Source: Brevibacillus daliensis (GTDB lineage: Bacteria; Bacillota; Bacilli; Brevibacillales; Brevibacillaceae). From it: a DNA stretch of 64,000 bases. The notes beneath the pieces were generated by a model that saw only the letters and a program-made list of their open reading frames with translations, did no database searches and was not told the DNA's origin. Made by a program: the position numbers and the translations under genes. This document shows, in pieces, positions 18,266 through 25,639 of this stretch. The stretch covers positions 124,001 through 188,000 of the forward strand of contig NZ_JAJISB010000003.1 of NCBI RefSeq assembly GCF_021245735.1, read 5' to 3'. Positions within the stretch are counted from its first letter, which is position 1. Every line of letters starts with the position of its first letter.

Positions 18266-19585
18266 ATGCAAAGACAGAAAAGAACATGGATAGGATCTCT
18301 GCTTTTACTCTTCACGGCATTACTTGTTACTTCGACCCCCTTTCAAGATGTAACGTCTTTGCCAAAGGAAATGCGTATGATGGAAGGATCGCTTAAGCAA
18401 TTGCAACTCTCCGTTCCCGCCTCGGGTACACTGACCAACAGTAACCCCGATATTCTGCAGGTGAATGGGCAAGGCTCTCGTGAAGTACACGTTGATTTTA
18501 GACACCCCCTGCAAGTAGCTTCCAAAAAAGTCGGAGAAACACGTTTACAATGGAAAGTTGGTAGCTTGCCAATTAAAGAGATAAAAGTAAATGTGCTACC
18601 CGATACAAAAGTAATCCCAGGTGGTCAATCAATTGGGGTTAAATTGCAAACGGCGGGTGTCTTGGTCGTAGGTCATCATTTAATCGATACCGGAAAAGAG
18701 AAAGTATCACCCGGTGAAACGGCTGGTATTAAAGTTGGCGATATGATCGTAAAAATGAATGACATGTATATTCATGACATGAATGAAGTGAAAAAGCTAG
18801 TACATGAAGCAGGCGAAAAAAACCAGCCATTACATCTGCTCGTTGTCCGAGGTAAAGAAAAAACCAACCTTGTACTTCAGCCAGCTAAAGACCAGAAAGA
18901 AAACCAGTATCGAATGGGGCTTTACATTCGAGATTCGGCAGCTGGTGTAGGGACATTGACATTTTACGAACCAAAAAGCAAAGCATACGGAGCATTGGGT
19001 CATGTCATTTCTGATGTGGATACAGGGCAAGCGATCGTAGTAGGGGACGGACAAATTGTACAGGCAAGTGTCACGTCTATTGAAAAAGGACAAAGCGGAA
19101 ACCCTGGAGAAAAGTATGCTCGTTTTTACAATGAGAGTGAAGTGCTTGGAAACATTACCAAAAACACGCCATTTGGGATATTTGGTAAAATGAAAGATAA
19201 ACCAAAAAAGACGAAGTGGCAGGAACCAATTCCCATTGCACTCGCTGAGCAAGTAAAGGAAGGTCCAGCGAAAATCTTGACTGTCGTAAACGGTCAGGAG
19301 GTTGAGGAGTTTTCCATAGAAATTGTAAATGTCGTAAAACAACATTTTCCCGCCACAAAAGGAATGATCATTAAGGTAAGTGACAAACGACTTTTGGACA
19401 AAACTGGCGGAATTGTTCAAGGGATGAGCGGTAGTCCAATCATTCAAGATGGGAAGCTGGTCGGGGCGGTTACACACGTCTTTGTTAATGATCCGACATC
19501 GGGTTACGGCTGTTTTATTGAATGGATGTTACAAGACGCGGGGGTTGCAGAAAAAAATACGTTCAACCAACTCAAGGCTAGCTAA
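18266..19585 (+). CDS. spoIVB: SpoIVB peptidase
   Basis: 439 residues from ATG 18266 (GTG 18263 also possible), site AGGAG at 18248. N-terminal membrane segment (about 10-26), a PDZ domain (about 130-215: ETAGIKVGDMIVKMND) and an S55 serine peptidase domain with the histidine in GHVISDVDTG and the serine in GMSGSPII. It is made in the forespore, crosses to the intermembrane space and triggers SpoIVFB processing of pro-sigma-K. It is next to spo0A, the standard Bacillales order. Confidence 0.97.
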   Translation: MQRQKRTWIGSLLLLFTALLVTSTPFQDVTSLPKEMRMMEGSLKQLQLSVPASGTLTNSNPDILQVNGQGSREVHVDFRHPLQVASKKVGETRLQWKVGSLPIKEIKVNVLPDTKVIPGGQSIGVKLQTAGVLVVGHHLIDTGKEKVSPGETAGIKVGDMIVKMNDMYIHDMNEVKKLVHEAGEKNQPLHLLVVRGKEKTNLVLQPAKDQKENQYRMGLYIRDSAAGVGTLTFYEPKSKAYGALGHVISDVDTGQAIVVGDGQIVQASVTSIEKGQSGNPGEKYARFYNESEVLGNITKNTPFGIFGKMKDKPKKTKWQEPIPIALAEQVKEGPAKILTVVNGQEVEEFSIEIVNVVKQHFPATKGMIIKVSDKRLLDKTGGIVQGMSGSPIIQDGKLVGAVTHVFVNDPTSGYGCFIEWMLQDAGVAEKNTFNQLKAS

Positions 19586-19604
19586 CTGCGGCCTTGAGTT
19601 TTTT
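19569..19604 (+). terminator. Terminator after spoIVB
   Basis: 10-bp stem AACTCAAGGC/GCCTTGAGTT (19569-19578 with 19591-19600) running into TTTTTT. Overlaps the last spoIVB codons. Confidence 0.9.
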
Positions 19605-19610
19605 CATTGA

Positions 19611-19687
19611 CAGATAAGAATTTATAACAATTCTTATCTGCATAAGTGCAACTAAGGCTTTGCCTACGCCAAAGGCTTGGCAAAGCC
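19611..19687. repeat. Two inverted repeats between spoIVB and spo0A
   Basis: A 12-bp perfect inverted repeat (19611-19622 with 19629-19640) and a second 9-bp one (GGCTTTGCC 19656-19664 with GGCAAAGCC 19679-19687). Either could act as an mRNA hairpin or a protein site in the long spo0A upstream region. Confidence 0.6.
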
Positions 19688-19726
19688 AAGTTTTCTAAAC
19701 ATAATCCAATTAAGTAACATGGCTTA

Positions 19727-19792
19727 TGTCGAATCATAAGAGAAATCATTCAATGTTTCGTCAAAGGAAGGAACTGTATGTGTGCTGTCGAA
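19727..19792 (+). promoter_or_regulatory. Three Spo0A binding boxes upstream of spo0A
   Basis: TGTCGAA occurs at 19727-19733 and again at 19786-19792, and its reverse-strand form TTCGTCA at 19757-19763 (consensus TGNCGAA). Spacing and position upstream of spo0A match the autoregulatory 0A boxes known from Bacillus spo0A. Confidence 0.75.
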
Positions 19793-19795
19793 TTA
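19769..19795 (+). promoter_or_regulatory. Predicted sigma-H promoter of spo0A
   Basis: AGGAACT at 19769-19775, 13-bp spacer and CGAATTA at 19789-19795 fit the sigma-H pattern AGGAWWT ... GAAT. The -10 overlaps the third 0A box, which would let Spo0A~P modulate its own sporulation promoter. Confidence 0.65.
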
Positions 19796-19875
19796 TTTTC
19801 AGTAAGAGTCATGAGCGAACTTCATTTGAGCATTCTTTTACGATCTGTGACGAAGACGCGTAAGGAGGAACGAAT

Positions 19876-20658
19876 TTGAGTAATATTAGTGTTGTATTGG
19901 CAGATGACAATCGTGAATTTGTAGGCTTGTTGGAAGACTACATTAACAGACAGAATGATATGAACGTAGTAGGTGTTGCCTATAATGGGAATGAAGTTCT
20001 GAAAATTGTTGAAAAACAAATCCCGGATATTATCATTCTGGATATCATCATGCCACATTTAGACGGGTTGGCAGTATTGGAGCAAATCCAGGCAATGAGA
20101 TTATCACCGCAACCCAAAATTATTATGCTGACTGCTTTTGGTCAGGAAGAGATTACGAAAAGAGCAGTGGAGCTTGGGGCATCTTATTATATTTTGAAGC
20201 CATTTGATATGGATGTATTAGCACAACGTATTCGTCAAATGACCAGTTCAAAAAATTCTTTTATTCCAGTAATTAAAACCTCCGCGTTAAGTCAACATAA
20301 GGGACGCAATCTGGATGCAAGTATCACCAACATTATTCATGAAATTGGTGTACCTGCTCATATAAAAGGATATCTATATTTGCGAGAAGCCATCACAATG
20401 GTTTATAACGATGTGGAATTGCTTGGTTCCATTACAAAAGTGCTTTACCCTGATATTGCCAAAAAGTTTAACACCACCGCAAGCCGTGTAGAAAGAGCCA
20501 TCCGCCATGCTATCGAGGTAGCTTGGTCCCGTGGAAATCTGGATTCGATATCCAGTTTGTTCGGGTATACGGTGTCCCATACAAAGGCGAAGCCAACGAA
20601 TAGTGAGTTTATTGCTATGGTGGCTGACAAGCTGCGGATTGAGGCGAAGATTTCGTAA
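19876..20658 (+). CDS. spo0A: Sporulation master response regulator Spo0A
   Basis: 260 residues from TTG 19876 behind AAGGAGG. N-terminal receiver domain: acidic pair D10-D11, phospho-acceptor D56 in LDIIMP, the conserved Thr in MLTAF and Lys in ILKPF. C-terminal effector domain (about 140-260) with the recognition helix region [20 protein letters not shown] and [19 protein letters not shown]. Phosphorylated by the relay, it activates sporulation and represses abrB. The last residues, RIEAKIS, differ from RLEHKAS of B. subtilis, and the phage begins right after the stop, so the final codons may come from phage DNA (inference). Confidence 0.97.
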   Translation: MSNISVVLADDNREFVGLLEDYINRQNDMNVVGVAYNGNEVLKIVEKQIPDIIILDIIMPHLDGLAVLEQIQAMRLSPQPKIIMLTAFGQEEITKRAVELGASYYILKPFDMDVLAQRIRQMTSSKNSFIPVIKTSALSQHKGRNLDASITNIIHEIGVPAHIKGYLYLREAITMVYNDVELLGSITKVLYPDIAKKFNTTASRVERAIRHAIEVAWSRGNLDSISSLFGYTVSHTKAKPTNSEFIAMVADKLRIEAKIS

Positions 20659-21083
20659 AGCCCGTAGCTACGGTGTTTTTGCGGTAAGCTAGCCGCCCTG
20701 TTCCCGTAAATTTAAGCGAAAATTTGACGGAGATTCCGATAAACTTTTTGTTACGATATCGATAAAGATAACGTAAAAACCTTCCGTAAGGACCTGTAAT
20801 TTATCGGACGTGTCGCTGTCTCATAGTGTAACCGAAATGTATATCGCGAATCAATACGCTAGTCCTCCGGGGCTGGCGTAATTTTATGCGGATAGACTGA
20901 CCGTTTGTGAGTAGTAAATCCGAACATTAATATTATCTTTCGTATTATTTTTCGAGTTATGTGGCGAATGGAATTTTAATAATTTTTGAAAATCCTTGAT
21001 AAATGCGTATTTTCATTGGATTAAGCTTAATAATCTAGTAAACTAATCGTATACATACATAGTACTCAAGGAGGTTGTTATTC
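20659..21083. other. Chromosome-prophage junction region
   Basis: Non-coding. A 12-bp palindrome CCGTAGCTACGG right after spo0A followed by TGTTTTT can end spo0A transcription. A second GC-rich hairpin lies at 20866-20887. Word use (CGATA, GCGG) resembles the phage rather than the host, so the left phage attachment site is probably at or within the 3' end of spo0A. No gene seen. Confidence 0.55.
21016..21044 (+). promoter_or_regulatory. Predicted promoter of first phage gene
   Basis: TTGGAT at 21016-21021 and TAAACT at 21039-21044 with 17-bp spacing, about 40 bases before the start at 21084. Confidence 0.5.
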
Positions 21084-21656
21084 GTGGCTCTTCTAGGAAG
21101 TGCTTCTATATTATTATTCATTATCTCTTTAGTTGTAATTATTAACCCGAATTGGTTTTTTCGAGGAAGTTTCAAGCCGTCTCGAAGACACGTGTCGATA
21201 GTCACTGCGTTATCATTTGTCCTTTTCGTATTTGCTGTAGTCAACGACGAGCCCACTAGTCATCCGCAAGCATCCGCAGAAACAAGTACGTCGTCAAAAG
21301 AAACCTCGACCACTGAAAAGCCAAAGATCGCGATAACCGACGAAGCTATTAAGAACACAATCGAGTACGCAAAGAAATTTAACAACAATGTAAGAGACGC
21401 GGCTGTTTTGGTCGAAGGGGATAAGGTGACTTTAGCTGCTACAGTTGGTTTTGCGACCAGCGAAGAGGCTGCGAAAGAGGTGGGGGATGGTATTATCCGA
21501 TTACTGGCATCGGAAGTTGACGGTAAAGGACCGACCAAAGACTATTACGGCGAGTTGTATGATCATTACTCCTTAATGGTCGTTGTCGGGACGCCCGACA
21601 CTAAGCCGATAGTCATGGGAGCTAAAGCGAAAGGATCAAGATTTTTAGTTTGGTAA
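21084..21656 (+). CDS. Prophage membrane protein, unknown
   Basis: 190 residues from GTG 21084; AAGGAGG at 21068-21074 is ideally spaced for it. Two membrane segments (about 5-25 and 40-57), a Ser/Thr/Glu-rich linker (about 60-85) and an outer C-terminal domain with KKFNNNVRDAAVLVEGDKVT and KDYYGELYDHYSLMVVVGTP. No catalytic motif seen. It is the first phage gene next to spo0A, has its own promoter and terminator and is thus likely expressed in the lysogen; superinfection exclusion is a possible role, not shown. Confidence 0.85.
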   Translation: MALLGSASILLFIISLVVIINPNWFFRGSFKPSRRHVSIVTALSFVLFVFAVVNDEPTSHPQASAETSTSSKETSTTEKPKIAITDEAIKNTIEYAKKFNNNVRDAAVLVEGDKVTLAATVGFATSEEAAKEVGDGIIRLLASEVDGKGPTKDYYGELYDHYSLMVVVGTPDTKPIVMGAKAKGSRFLVW

Positions 21657-21662
21657 CAACGG

Positions 21663-21690
21663 AGCCCGTCGAGAGATGGGCTTTATTTTT
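21663..21690 (+). terminator. Terminator after first phage gene
   Basis: GAGCCC/GGGCTT stem with a GTCGAGAGAT loop, then TTATTTTTTTT. Confidence 0.85.
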
Positions 21691-21736
21691 TTTGTCCGAA
21701 AGTGTGAAACTCGAGGATTAACTCGTGGAGTTATTT

Positions 21737-21796
21737 ATGACAGCGAAAAAAATCGTTGGAGATGTACCAGTTTTTGAATTTGACGGGCCTATATAA
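21737..21796 (+). CDS. Candidate 19-residue peptide ending VPVFEFDGPI
   Basis: ATG 21737 reads MTAKKIVGDVPVFEFDGPI and stops at 21796. GTGGAG at 21725-21730 is a fair ribosome binding site six bases upstream, but it can pair with AACTCGAG at 21708-21715 in a hairpin. The last ten codons and stop lie in the 37-bp sequence repeated at 34.73 kb, where the same residues end another short frame. No family recognised. The motif faintly resembles the start of Bro-N antirepressors (IFEFDG...IRV), so a gene remnant is an alternative to a functional peptide. Confidence 0.4.
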   Translation: MTAKKIVGDVPVFEFDGPI

Positions 21797-21799
21797 GTA
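21763..21799 (+). repeat. 37-bp perfect repeat, copy 1
   Basis: Identical over 37 bases to 34727-34763 (starts TGTACCAG, ends TATAAGTA); flanks differ on both sides. The identity includes all synonymous positions and three bases after the TAA, which points to recent duplication or a DNA/RNA-level function. Confidence 0.95.
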
Positions 21800-21893
21800 A
21801 CGGCAACTTTTAAAAAGTATTTTCGCTGTAATGTACCAAAATAACCGCATGCATTGCACTATTAATAGTAAGAGGGTAGAAAAAGAGAAAATT

Positions 21894-21929
21894 AAAAACA
21901 AAATACTCCCTAGAGAATCCTAAGGAGTA
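21894..21929 (-). terminator. Terminator of the 32-residue reverse gene
   Basis: Stem TACTCC..TAG/CTA..GGAGTA (21904-21929) whose reverse-strand transcript continues into TTTTGTTTTT (21894-21903). Confidence 0.8.
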
Positions 21930-22008
21930 CTTCGGCCACTAGCATGATCCACCATGTTTCGTCAGCCGAGATGTTTATCTGGATGAAGGTGTTACGTTGG
22001 TATTGCAT
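21910..22008 (-). CDS. Tiny reverse-strand phage gene, 32 residues
   Basis: ATG 22008 follows GAGAGGAGGACTACCT, a strong ribosome binding site, and the frame ends at 21910 inside its own terminator. The peptide starts MQYQRNTFIQINISADE and ends with the hydrophobic TWWIMLVAEVLLRIL. A promoter (TTTACG-17-TAAAAT) lies at 22091-22119. Promoter, ribosome binding site, frame and terminator together argue for a real gene although it is too short for standard gene finders. Membrane-active or toxin-like peptide is a guess. Confidence 0.6.
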   Translation of the reverse strand: MQYQRNTFIQINISADETWWIMLVAEVLLRIL

Positions 22009-22090
22009 AGGTAGTCCTCCTCTCCGCACCTAACTTAGGCGTTAAGGCGTTAGGCACACGACTTAACATGCGGGATTTGGACTAATAAAA

Positions 22091-22119
22091 ATTTTACCAC
22101 AAGGCGGTGGGTGCGTAAA
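22091..22119 (-). promoter_or_regulatory. Predicted reverse promoter of the 32-residue gene
   Basis: On the - strand TTTACG (22114-22119) and TAAAAT (22091-22096), 17 bp apart, with TG extension. It overlaps the start of the next + strand gene, so the two units may interfere. Confidence 0.5.
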
Positions 22120-22514
22120 TGTCCGAACAGAATCTCGTATCAGTCGAAACCCAATCGGAGTTCTCCGTCACTAGCGGACGCCGAGAAACGCGCATCTTCC
22201 TTAAAATGTACGTTGACGCCGTGCACTCTGGCTTCCTAGCGGACATTGGCGATGAGAACTGGCGCACACTCTGCGTTATAGCGGCGTTTATGAACGAGAG
22301 GGGCGAGTGCTACCCGACGCAAGAGATGATAGCGCACAGGCTCGGCGTAAGCCGTCAGACAGCGAACAGGCGCGTCAAACGGCTACTAGACTACCGATGG
22401 AATGGGCGCGAGGTCATACGGGCGGTAAAGGAGCGTGACGGGAAGGGGCGTTGGGAGAACGCGAGGTATACGGTGCTTCCAATCAGTCACCTTGCGATAT
22501 TTAACTCCGGTTAA
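22119..22514 (+). CDS. Winged-helix DNA-binding protein, replication-initiator-like
   Basis: 131 residues from ATG 22119 (GGCGGTGGGTG upstream). An N-terminal charged part, then a wHTH: NWRTLCVIAAFMNERGECYP, TQEMIAHRLGVSRQTANRRVKRLLDY (about 45-90). This layout is that of N-terminal domains of phage and plasmid replication proteins, which are normally longer. Directly downstream lies a repeat-containing non-coding region, as downstream of the similar gene at 58747. The short length suggests a lost C-terminal part. Role in replication or regulation is an inference. Confidence 0.75.
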   Translation: MSEQNLVSVETQSEFSVTSGRRETRIFLKMYVDAVHSGFLADIGDENWRTLCVIAAFMNERGECYPTQEMIAHRLGVSRQTANRRVKRLLDYRWNGREVIRAVKERDGKGRWENARYTVLPISHLAIFNSG

Positions 22515-22752
22515 GTATACGTCCATGTCTCACGCGTCCGACACGGATACATCGGATATGGACAGACTTGACACTAACTATAACTAATCTTTAACAAGAA
22601 CTAATCTTTAACAAGAAAAAGATAGCGCATCAATCAGTCACTACGTTCCTTATCTCGCGCGGTCACTATAGTAATAGAAAAGATAGTAGTCAAAAGATTA
22701 TGACGCGGCAGAGATACGAATAATTCATTCTTAAATAGAGAGGGTGTTTCAA
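22515..22752. other. Repeat-containing intergenic region (origin-like)
   Basis: A 17-bp tandem direct repeat (AACTAATCTTTAACAAG, 22582-22598 and 22599-22615), flanked by A-rich DNA with AAAAAGATAG words that recur at 59.45 kb. It lies just after a wHTH protein gene. May be an origin, partition site or remnant of a longer replication gene. Confidence 0.5.
22582..22615. repeat. Tandem 17-bp direct repeat
   Basis: Two adjacent perfect copies of AACTAATCTTTAACAAG. Confidence 0.95.
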
Positions 22753-23478
22753 ATGTCTGGATCACAGAAGATGTTTATGTATAAAAACCAAAAGGTTCGC
22801 GTGGCAGTAAAGGGCGACTTCGCATGGTTTGTGGCGGAGGATGTGTGTAATGCGATGGGAATTAAGGGCATTCGTACGGCGCTAAACCGTTTGGGACATA
22901 ACCAAAAGAGCGTCAGTAGCATCGACACGTTGGGAGGTATGCGGAGGATGTGCGTAATCAACGAAGCCGGACTGCATGGACTCGTTGCTACTTCGCGCAG
23001 TCCGGAGGCACAGCAATTCGCCGATTGGGTCACGCAAGAAGTTTTCCCGACCATCCACGGCGCAGCCGATGATATATTCGTCGATATGTACCTACAGCAC
23101 GCGGAAGATAGTGCGCGAGAAACGTTCCGATCAGCTATCGAAACTATAGCGATAATGGAACCGAAATCTCAAACATTCGACGGAGTAGTTTCCGGCAAGC
23201 ACTCGCAGTCAATGAACGAGGTCGCGAAGTCATTCGGAACTGGGCGAAATACTCTATTCGGATTCCTACGATCAATCAATGTACTCATGGCGGACAACCT
23301 CCCGTATCAACAGTATCTAACAGCGGGTTATTTTGAAGTCGTAGAGGCTCCGAAGGTGACCAACGGTGCTATTACCGATTATCCTACGACTCGGGTTACT
23401 GCGAAAGGTACCGAATTTATAGAGCGCAAATTACGAGAACACGGCAGATTAAGAGCGAAGGAGGCGTCGTTATGCTAG
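22753..23478 (+). CDS. Bro-N family phage antirepressor
   Basis: 241 residues from ATG 22753 behind GAGAGGGTG. N-terminal Bro-N domain (about 5-110: FAWFVAEDVCNAMGI, INEAGLHGLVATSRSPEAQQFADWVTQEVFPTIH) and a C-terminal KilA-C/ANT-like domain (about 140-240: MNEVAKSFGTGRNTLFGFLR, TRVTAKGTEFIERKL). Such proteins antagonise phage repressors or bind DNA during induction. First gene of a + strand run; overlaps the ParB-like gene by 7 bases. Target could be either XRE repressor in this phage. Confidence 0.88.
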   Translation: MSGSQKMFMYKNQKVRVAVKGDFAWFVAEDVCNAMGIKGIRTALNRLGHNQKSVSSIDTLGGMRRMCVINEAGLHGLVATSRSPEAQQFADWVTQEVFPTIHGAADDIFVDMYLQHAEDSARETFRSAIETIAIMEPKSQTFDGVVSGKHSQSMNEVAKSFGTGRNTLFGFLRSINVLMADNLPYQQYLTAGYFEVVEAPKVTNGAITDYPTTRVTAKGTEFIERKLREHGRLRAKEASLC

Positions 23479-24587
23479 TGCAAATTGACAAAATCAAGGT
23501 GTCCGACCGCATCCGAAAGGACTTCGGCAACATCGAGGAGCTCGCGCATGACATCGATACCAACGGACTAATCAACCCACCGGTAGTCACACCAGACCTC
23601 GCATTGATTGCTGGAGAACGTCGCCTACGAGCGTGTAAACATCTCGGCTGGCAACAGATAGAAGTCCGCGTCATGACCGTTCGCGACTACGAGCATCAAC
23701 TCCGAATGGAGATCAGCGAGAATGAGAACCGCAAAGAGTTTACGTTCAGTGAGCGTATAGATTGGGCGCGGCGGTTGGAGCAAGTTGAACGAGTTAAAGC
23801 GAAAGAAAGGATGAGTGAAGGAGGAAAAGGTAGGCAAAATATTGGCAACCTTCGAACCGACGATGTAGTTGCGGAAGAATCCGGTTTTGGAAATCGTGAA
23901 AATTACCGTAAAGCAAAATTCATAACCGACCACGCTAACCCCGAGGTCATCGCGAAATTAGATACGGAAGAAATATCGATCCATGCCGCGTACCAAGAAA
24001 CCAAGCGGAAACTCGCGGAAGCCGAGCGCGTTGCCTCGGAAGCTACAGCGGAAACACATCGCCTTCAATCCGAATTAGACGATGCTCGCGCACAAATGAC
24101 CGTGGAGCCGGAAGTGGTTGAGCGCATCATTGAGAAACCAGTCGAAATTATACGGGAGGTGGTGCCTGAAGAGTTGAGCGAGCGCCTACACCAATTATCT
24201 GAAAGAGAGACGCATTACAAACGGCAGTTAGAAGGGGAACGTACTCGATTGGCGAAGTACGAGTCGTATATTGCCGAATTAACGGCCGAATTAGAGAAGT
24301 TTCGGACGACTTCGCAATACGATTCCCTATCCGTTAAGGCAGCGTCATTTGTAGACCGTCAGCTAGAGATTACCGGGGAGTGTAACTCGTTGGCAGAGAA
24401 AATCGTTGTGATGACGCTGGAGGTGCCGGACGACATTCCGCAATTTGTTCGTGAGATATATCGTAGATCATTCCGCACCCTATCAGATGTTTGCGCGAAA
24501 GCTTTTGAAACGATGACACCCGAGATAAGAGTGTACGATCCTGAATCTAAAGTTATTGAAATCAAAGGAGATGTTGTAAATGAGTAA
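23472..24587 (+). CDS. ParB-like nuclease/partition domain protein
   Basis: 371 residues. N-terminal ParB/Srx-type domain (about 1-95) with GLINPPVVTPDLALIAGERRLRACKHLGW, the GERR box that binds CTP in ParB proteins. A middle HTH-like part (about 100-150) is followed by a long coiled coil (about 170-290) and a helical C-terminus. No ParA homologue is seen beside it. It could act in partition, transcription regulation or DNA bridging. Its start overlaps the antirepressor and its end overlaps the next gene by 8 bases. Confidence 0.82.
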   Translation: MLVQIDKIKVSDRIRKDFGNIEELAHDIDTNGLINPPVVTPDLALIAGERRLRACKHLGWQQIEVRVMTVRDYEHQLRMEISENENRKEFTFSERIDWARRLEQVERVKAKERMSEGGKGRQNIGNLRTDDVVAEESGFGNRENYRKAKFITDHANPEVIAKLDTEEISIHAAYQETKRKLAEAERVASEATAETHRLQSELDDARAQMTVEPEVVERIIEKPVEIIREVVPEELSERLHQLSERETHYKRQLEGERTRLAKYESYIAELTAELEKFRTTSQYDSLSVKAASFVDRQLEITGECNSLAEKIVVMTLEVPDDIPQFVREIYRRSFRTLSDVCAKAFETMTPEIRVYDPESKVIEIKGDVVNE

Positions 24588-25296
24588 TGTATATGTTCAA
24601 GCCCGCGAAATATTTAATAACGTAAGTTCATTAACAGGGTTCACGCCTTCAAACTTCGATATTGTAAGAAGTCAAGAGCATTTACTGGAAAGACTGTGCG
24701 TTATGTCCGTTAACTCGCCGACGATAAAAGATATTGTTAGAAGTAGCGGTCTTGATATTAAGAAACTCGCGTCATCAAAGATAAGCCAGGTAACAGCTTC
24801 CGTGCTATCGAATAAAACAGCTCAAGATGTTCAACTAGTAAATCTATTCCCTTTAACTAATGAGGTTTTCGACAAAATTAAATCGATTCCTACCGTTATG
24901 AAAATCTGCGGCGATCCAGACAATCAAGTAGATGTTGACGTTCATTCTTCTGATCGTATGAAGTTTATGCATGGACTAGCTTTATTCGTAGGTCGTCAGA
25001 TACTCGTAGTTAAGTACAAGATTGGAGAAATTCTAGATGGAAAAGTCCATCAGGCAGTAGAACTGTTCCTCGACGCCTACGACGGCACACGTGGCATGTT
25101 CACCGCATTCCATCAGATAGCCAATAAACTAGTTGCCGGTGGATTGGATAAGGACGAAGCTAAGAGCGCGTTAGTCGAGGTGAGCCAAGAGAAAGTCGAA
25201 CGTTTAGCCTCATTTGTCCGCGCAAGTTTCGGCGGTTACATGGCGAGGGTCACCGACTCGATCCGCGAGAATTCATCGTTATTGAAAGGAGCGTAA
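24580..25296 (+). CDS. Phage protein of unknown function
   Basis: 238 residues, ATG 24580 behind AAAGGAGATG. Mostly helical, no signal or membrane segment, no motif recognised. Contains HQAVELFLDAYDGTRGMFTAFHQ and LVEVSQEKVERLASFVRASFGG. Codon use is somewhat more AT-rich than its neighbours at the start. It shares an operon with the ParB-like gene, so a joint role is plausible. Confidence 0.75.
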   Translation: MSNVYVQAREIFNNVSSLTGFTPSNFDIVRSQEHLLERLCVMSVNSPTIKDIVRSSGLDIKKLASSKISQVTASVLSNKTAQDVQLVNLFPLTNEVFDKIKSIPTVMKICGDPDNQVDVDVHSSDRMKFMHGLALFVGRQILVVKYKIGEILDGKVHQAVELFLDAYDGTRGMFTAFHQIANKLVAGGLDKDEAKSALVEVSQEKVERLASFVRASFGGYMARVTDSIRENSSLLKGA

Positions 25297-25300
25297 TCCC

Positions 25301-25381
25301 ATGCGCATACTCGCCGGAACTTGGCGCCGCCTAACGCCATCAACGAAACTACGCTTACTCAACGCTTGGTCACGAAAATGA
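25301..25381 (+). CDS. 26-residue basic peptide
   Basis: ATG 25301 with GAAAGGAGCG ten bases upstream; Arg/Lys-rich peptide ending LRLLNAWSRK. Its TGA overlaps the ATG of the next small gene (ATGA). May be a leader that couples translation to the Cys-rich protein. Confidence 0.5.
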   Translation: MRILAGTWRRLTPSTKLRLLNAWSRK

Positions 25382-25536
25382 TAACGTGTAATGACGATTG
25401 TACAGCCGTATGTGACTACTGTATATACTTCCGCGAGGTTGACGTTGATTCCGAGTATGACGGTGTCTGCGCGATACTTAACGTAGTAACCGACCGTTCG
25501 TCCCATTGCGGAGACTTCCACTGTGGGCTCGCGTAA
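25378..25536 (+). CDS. Cysteine-rich (zinc-finger-like) small phage protein
   Basis: 52 residues starting at ATG 25378 (ATGA overlap). Cysteines at TCNDDC, VCDYC, GVC, HCGDFHC suggest two metal knuckles, a pattern common in tiny phage proteins of unknown function. The longer frame from 25321 lacks a binding site. Confidence 0.65.
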   Translation: MITCNDDCTAVCDYCIYFREVDVDSEYDGVCAILNVVTDRSSHCGDFHCGLA

Positions 25537-25571
25537 CAGGGCTAAACCGGACGATAGCCACTCGGAGGTAC

Positions 25572-25603
25572 AAACGGACGAGTCCGCGAAGTCAGTCCGT
25601 TTT
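25572..25603 (+). terminator. Hairpin with T-run between small phage genes
   Basis: 8-bp stem AAACGGAC/GTCCGTTT around a 15-base loop, followed by TTTTC. Possible attenuator or weak terminator before the gene at 25640. Confidence 0.55.
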
Positions 25604-25639
25604 CACCCGAAGTAACTCAGCGAAAAAGGAGGGTATACG

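Noticed and set aside
18830-19477. Long reverse frame (215 codons) opposite spoIVB
   Set aside because: Shadow of the well-supported spoIVB gene; residues do not resemble a protein family.
20810-20880. 17-codon reverse frame with TTG start behind CGGAGGA
   Set aside because: Very short and without promoter or terminator support.
21763-21799. 37-bp repeat as ordinary sigma-A promoter
   Set aside because: No -35/-10 pair with 16-18 bp spacing can be placed in either copy.
25572-25603. Possible hammerhead-like ribozyme
   Set aside because: The conserved core CUGANGA ... GAAA is absent; only a hairpin with a T-run remains.
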